Source: Acidobacteriaceae bacterium (GTDB lineage: Bacteria > Acidobacteriota > Terriglobia > Bryobacterales > Bryobacteraceae). From it: a stretch of 34,294 nt of DNA. The position numbers were made by a program, and so were the translations under genes. Shown in pieces: positions 33,236 through 34,294 of this stretch. The stretch spans positions 1 to 34,294 of the forward strand of contig JANYCV010000174.1 in NCBI GenBank assembly GCA_025360145.1, in the 5' to 3' direction. Below the pieces are notes generated by a model. That model saw only the letters and a list, made by a program, of their open reading frames with translations, made no database searches and was not told where the DNA came from. Each line of letters starts with the position of its first letter. The stretch's first letter is position 1.

Positions 33236-33466
33236 ATGTCGGCACTTGGATCCGCACTCGAAATTATTCAGCGGGCTTCCGCCTCGGTGGATCAGGCGGC
33301 TTCCCGGCTGGCGCGGCCTGTGGACGTCAGCGGGGAGGGAGATATAGTGGATCTCAGCGCGGAGATGATAGCGCTGTTGCAGGCAAAGAACGCCACTGAG
33401 GTCGGAGTGAAGATTGCTCAGACCGTGGACGATCTGCAGCAGTCGACCTTGAACGTTTTGGGTTGA
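33236..33466 (+). CDS. Miniature flagellar rod/hook-like protein
   Basis: 76 residues. The C-terminal half (DIVDLSAEMIALLQAKNATE, then VGVKIAQTVDDLQQSTLNVL) closely resembles the conserved C-terminal helix of flagellar rod and hook proteins such as FlgC and FlgG. The N-terminal helix (SALGSALEIIQRASASVDQA) resembles their N-terminal helix, but the D1 body is absent. The ATG at 33236 is the best start; the track ORF opening at 32906 runs antisense to the membrane protein. No other flagellar gene is in the window, so a role in a flagellum is doubtful. It could be an independent coiled-coil protein. Confidence 0.65.
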   Translation: MSALGSALEIIQRASASVDQAASRLARPVDVSGEGDIVDLSAEMIALLQAKNATEVGVKIAQTVDDLQQSTLNVLG

Positions 33467-33472
33467 GAGCGG

Positions 33473-33514
33473 CACCTCCACCTCCACCTCCACCTCCACC
33501 TCTACCTCTACCTG
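33473..33514 (+). repeat. Hexanucleotide microsatellite (CACCTC)n
   Basis: Five exact copies of CACCTC followed by two degenerate copies (TACCTC, TACCTG), beginning six bases after the stop of the 76-residue gene. The remaining sequence to 33691 holds no gene. Confidence 0.85.
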
Positions 33515-33651
33515 TTCCTGCCTGCCTCCAAGGGTCTGATTGACTGCAAATTCCAGGAAGCGGCTGGCGGCGATCTTAATCTAGCCGACTACGACCCGGC
33601 TGGTGGCTCATCTGACGGGTGTGGCACGTTTTGCCGTCGTACAATTATCAC

Positions 33652-33681
33652 TTGCTGCAAATCCGGGCAGTTAGTTATACA
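33652..33681 (+). promoter_or_regulatory. Possible promoter of the SMP-30-like gene
   Basis: TTGCTG (33652-33657) and TATACA (33676-33681) with an 18-base spacer. The predicted start would be only a few bases before the ATG at 33692, and no Shine-Dalgarno is visible there, so the message could be nearly leaderless if the promoter is real. Confidence 0.3.
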
Positions 33682-33691
33682 ATTTCAGACA

Positions 33692-34294
33692 ATGAAAACT
33701 CCACGCAGCGTCTTGTATCCCGCTTGTATTTTTGGATTGATGTTCAGCTTCGCTTGCAGCCAGCCGAAGCCTGAGGAAAAGAAAGAAGAGAAGAAGGAAG
33801 TCTCCTTCCCGGTGGTTGGGAGCGTTGTGCGCGCCGATCCGGGGCTGGATGCGCTGGTGCCGGTAGGGGCCAAGATCGAGAAGATTGAAGGCGGGCGGAC
33901 GTTCACGGAAGGTCCGATCTACATGCGTGATGGGTTCCTGCTGCACAGCGATGTTCCCGAGAATACGATTTTCAAATGGACGCCGGATGGAACGGCTTCC
34001 ATATTTCGCAAGCCGAGCGGTTTCGATGGGGCGGGCGCGCCGGCGGGGGCGTTTATCGGCTCTAACGGCATCACGATGGATAAAGAGGGCCGGCTGGTTA
34101 TTTGCGAACACGGGAACCGCCGGGTGACGCGGCTGGAGAAAAACGGTACGGTGACGGTGTTGGCGTCCGAATATCAAGGCAAGAAGCTGAACAGCCCGAA
34201 CGATGCGGTTTATAAGTCCGATGGCGCGCTGTACTTCACCGACCCGCCTTACGGATTCCCGACGCAGGACAAAGATCCGCGAAAGGAGCTGAAG
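33692..34294 (+). CDS. SMP-30/gluconolactonase-like lipoprotein (5' part)
   Basis: 201 codons, open at the window edge and therefore absent from the ORF track. The N-terminus is an export signal ending in a lipobox-like FSFAC|SQ, followed by a charged EEKKEEKKE linker, as in a surface or periplasmic lipoprotein. The rest is an SMP-30/gluconolactonase beta-propeller: FTEGPIYMRDGFLLHSDVPE, GSNGITMDKEGRLVICEHGN, LNSPNDAVYKSDGALYFTDP. The glutamate (TEGP) and asparagines (GSNG, SPND) match the family's metal and active-site positions. It probably hydrolyses sugar-acid lactones. The C-terminal part is outside the window. Confidence 0.9.
   Translation, partial: MKTPRSVLYPACIFGLMFSFACSQPKPEEKKEEKKEVSFPVVGSVVRADPGLDALVPVGAKIEKIEGGRTFTEGPIYMRDGFLLHSDVPENTIFKWTPDGTASIFRKPSGFDGAGAPAGAFIGSNGITMDKEGRLVICEHGNRRVTRLEKNGTVTVLASEYQGKKLNSPNDAVYKSDGALYFTDPPYGFPTQDKDPRKELK

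Noticed and set aside
33671-34177. Minus-strand 168-residue ORF at the right end
   Set aside because: It is antisense to the SMP-30-like lipoprotein gene, which the track missed because it runs off the window.
1-34294. CRISPR array, tRNA or rRNA genes, intact insertion sequence
   Set aside because: No regularly spaced repeats, no tRNA- or rRNA-like sequence and no transposase were seen on either strand by eye; a dedicated tRNA scan was not possible.

Overview
The window looks like a chromosomal segment of a GC-rich, Gram-negative member of the Acidobacteriota, most like the Solibacter/Bryobacter group. The grounds are three large Oar-type TonB-dependent receptors with N-terminal carboxypeptidase-regulatory-like domains, an FG-GAP/ASPIC-UnbV (CRTAC1-type) protein coupled to one receptor, a planctomycete-type cytochrome c/ankyrin fusion, Tat- and Sec-exported proteins of unknown role, and a 'TPEGKA/NALKHG'-like hypothetical. 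This placement is inference from gene content; there is no rRNA or tRNA gene in the window. No CRISPR array, integrase or intact transposase was seen.

Layout. 1-3125: intergenic repeat copy, then an Oar-like receptor (minus). 3204-6588: core block on the minus strand with a flippase-like membrane protein, nrdR (ATGA overlap) and the housekeeping sigma factor rpoD with a good promoter and terminator. 6703-10255: plus-strand five-gene overlapping operon: ECF sigma factor, zinc-type anti-sigma factor, B-box/membrane protein, 62-residue membrane protein and a DUF4097-like protein. The last three each carry one LiaI/LiaF-like membrane hairpin, so this reads as an envelope-stress module. 10605-13370: accessory stretch with a lineage-type hypothetical, a XAC2610-like exported protein directly behind a GH19/peptidoglycan-binding lytic enzyme (a likely toxin-immunity pair), and a truncated gene remnant beside a short tandem repeat. 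13523-16386: small exported protein and the cytochrome/ankyrin/toroid fusion. 16533-22589: TPR protein converging on a CRTAC1 protein that is coupled to the second Oar receptor.

22590-24301: second copy of the intergenic repeat, a Tat-exported enolase-superfamily enzyme and a decayed gene upstream of it. 24321-27830: third Oar receptor. 27831-28416: no intact gene. 28417-31074: operon SDR - aroK - glycerate 2-kinase (minus). 31120-32831: LON-domain protein, HAD hydrolase and low-affinity-iron-permease-like protein (plus). 32851-34294: small membrane protein (minus), a 76-residue protein resembling the two ends of a flagellar rod protein, a hexanucleotide repeat, and the 5' part of an SMP-30/gluconolactonase-like lipoprotein running off the window.

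Most interesting: the GH19/XAC2610-like pair without an obvious delivery apparatus nearby; the three tandem LiaI-like modules behind an ECF sigma factor; the cytochrome-ankyrin-CxxCH-toroid fusion; and the miniature flagellar-rod-like protein. All family names come from reading the translations; no database search was run.
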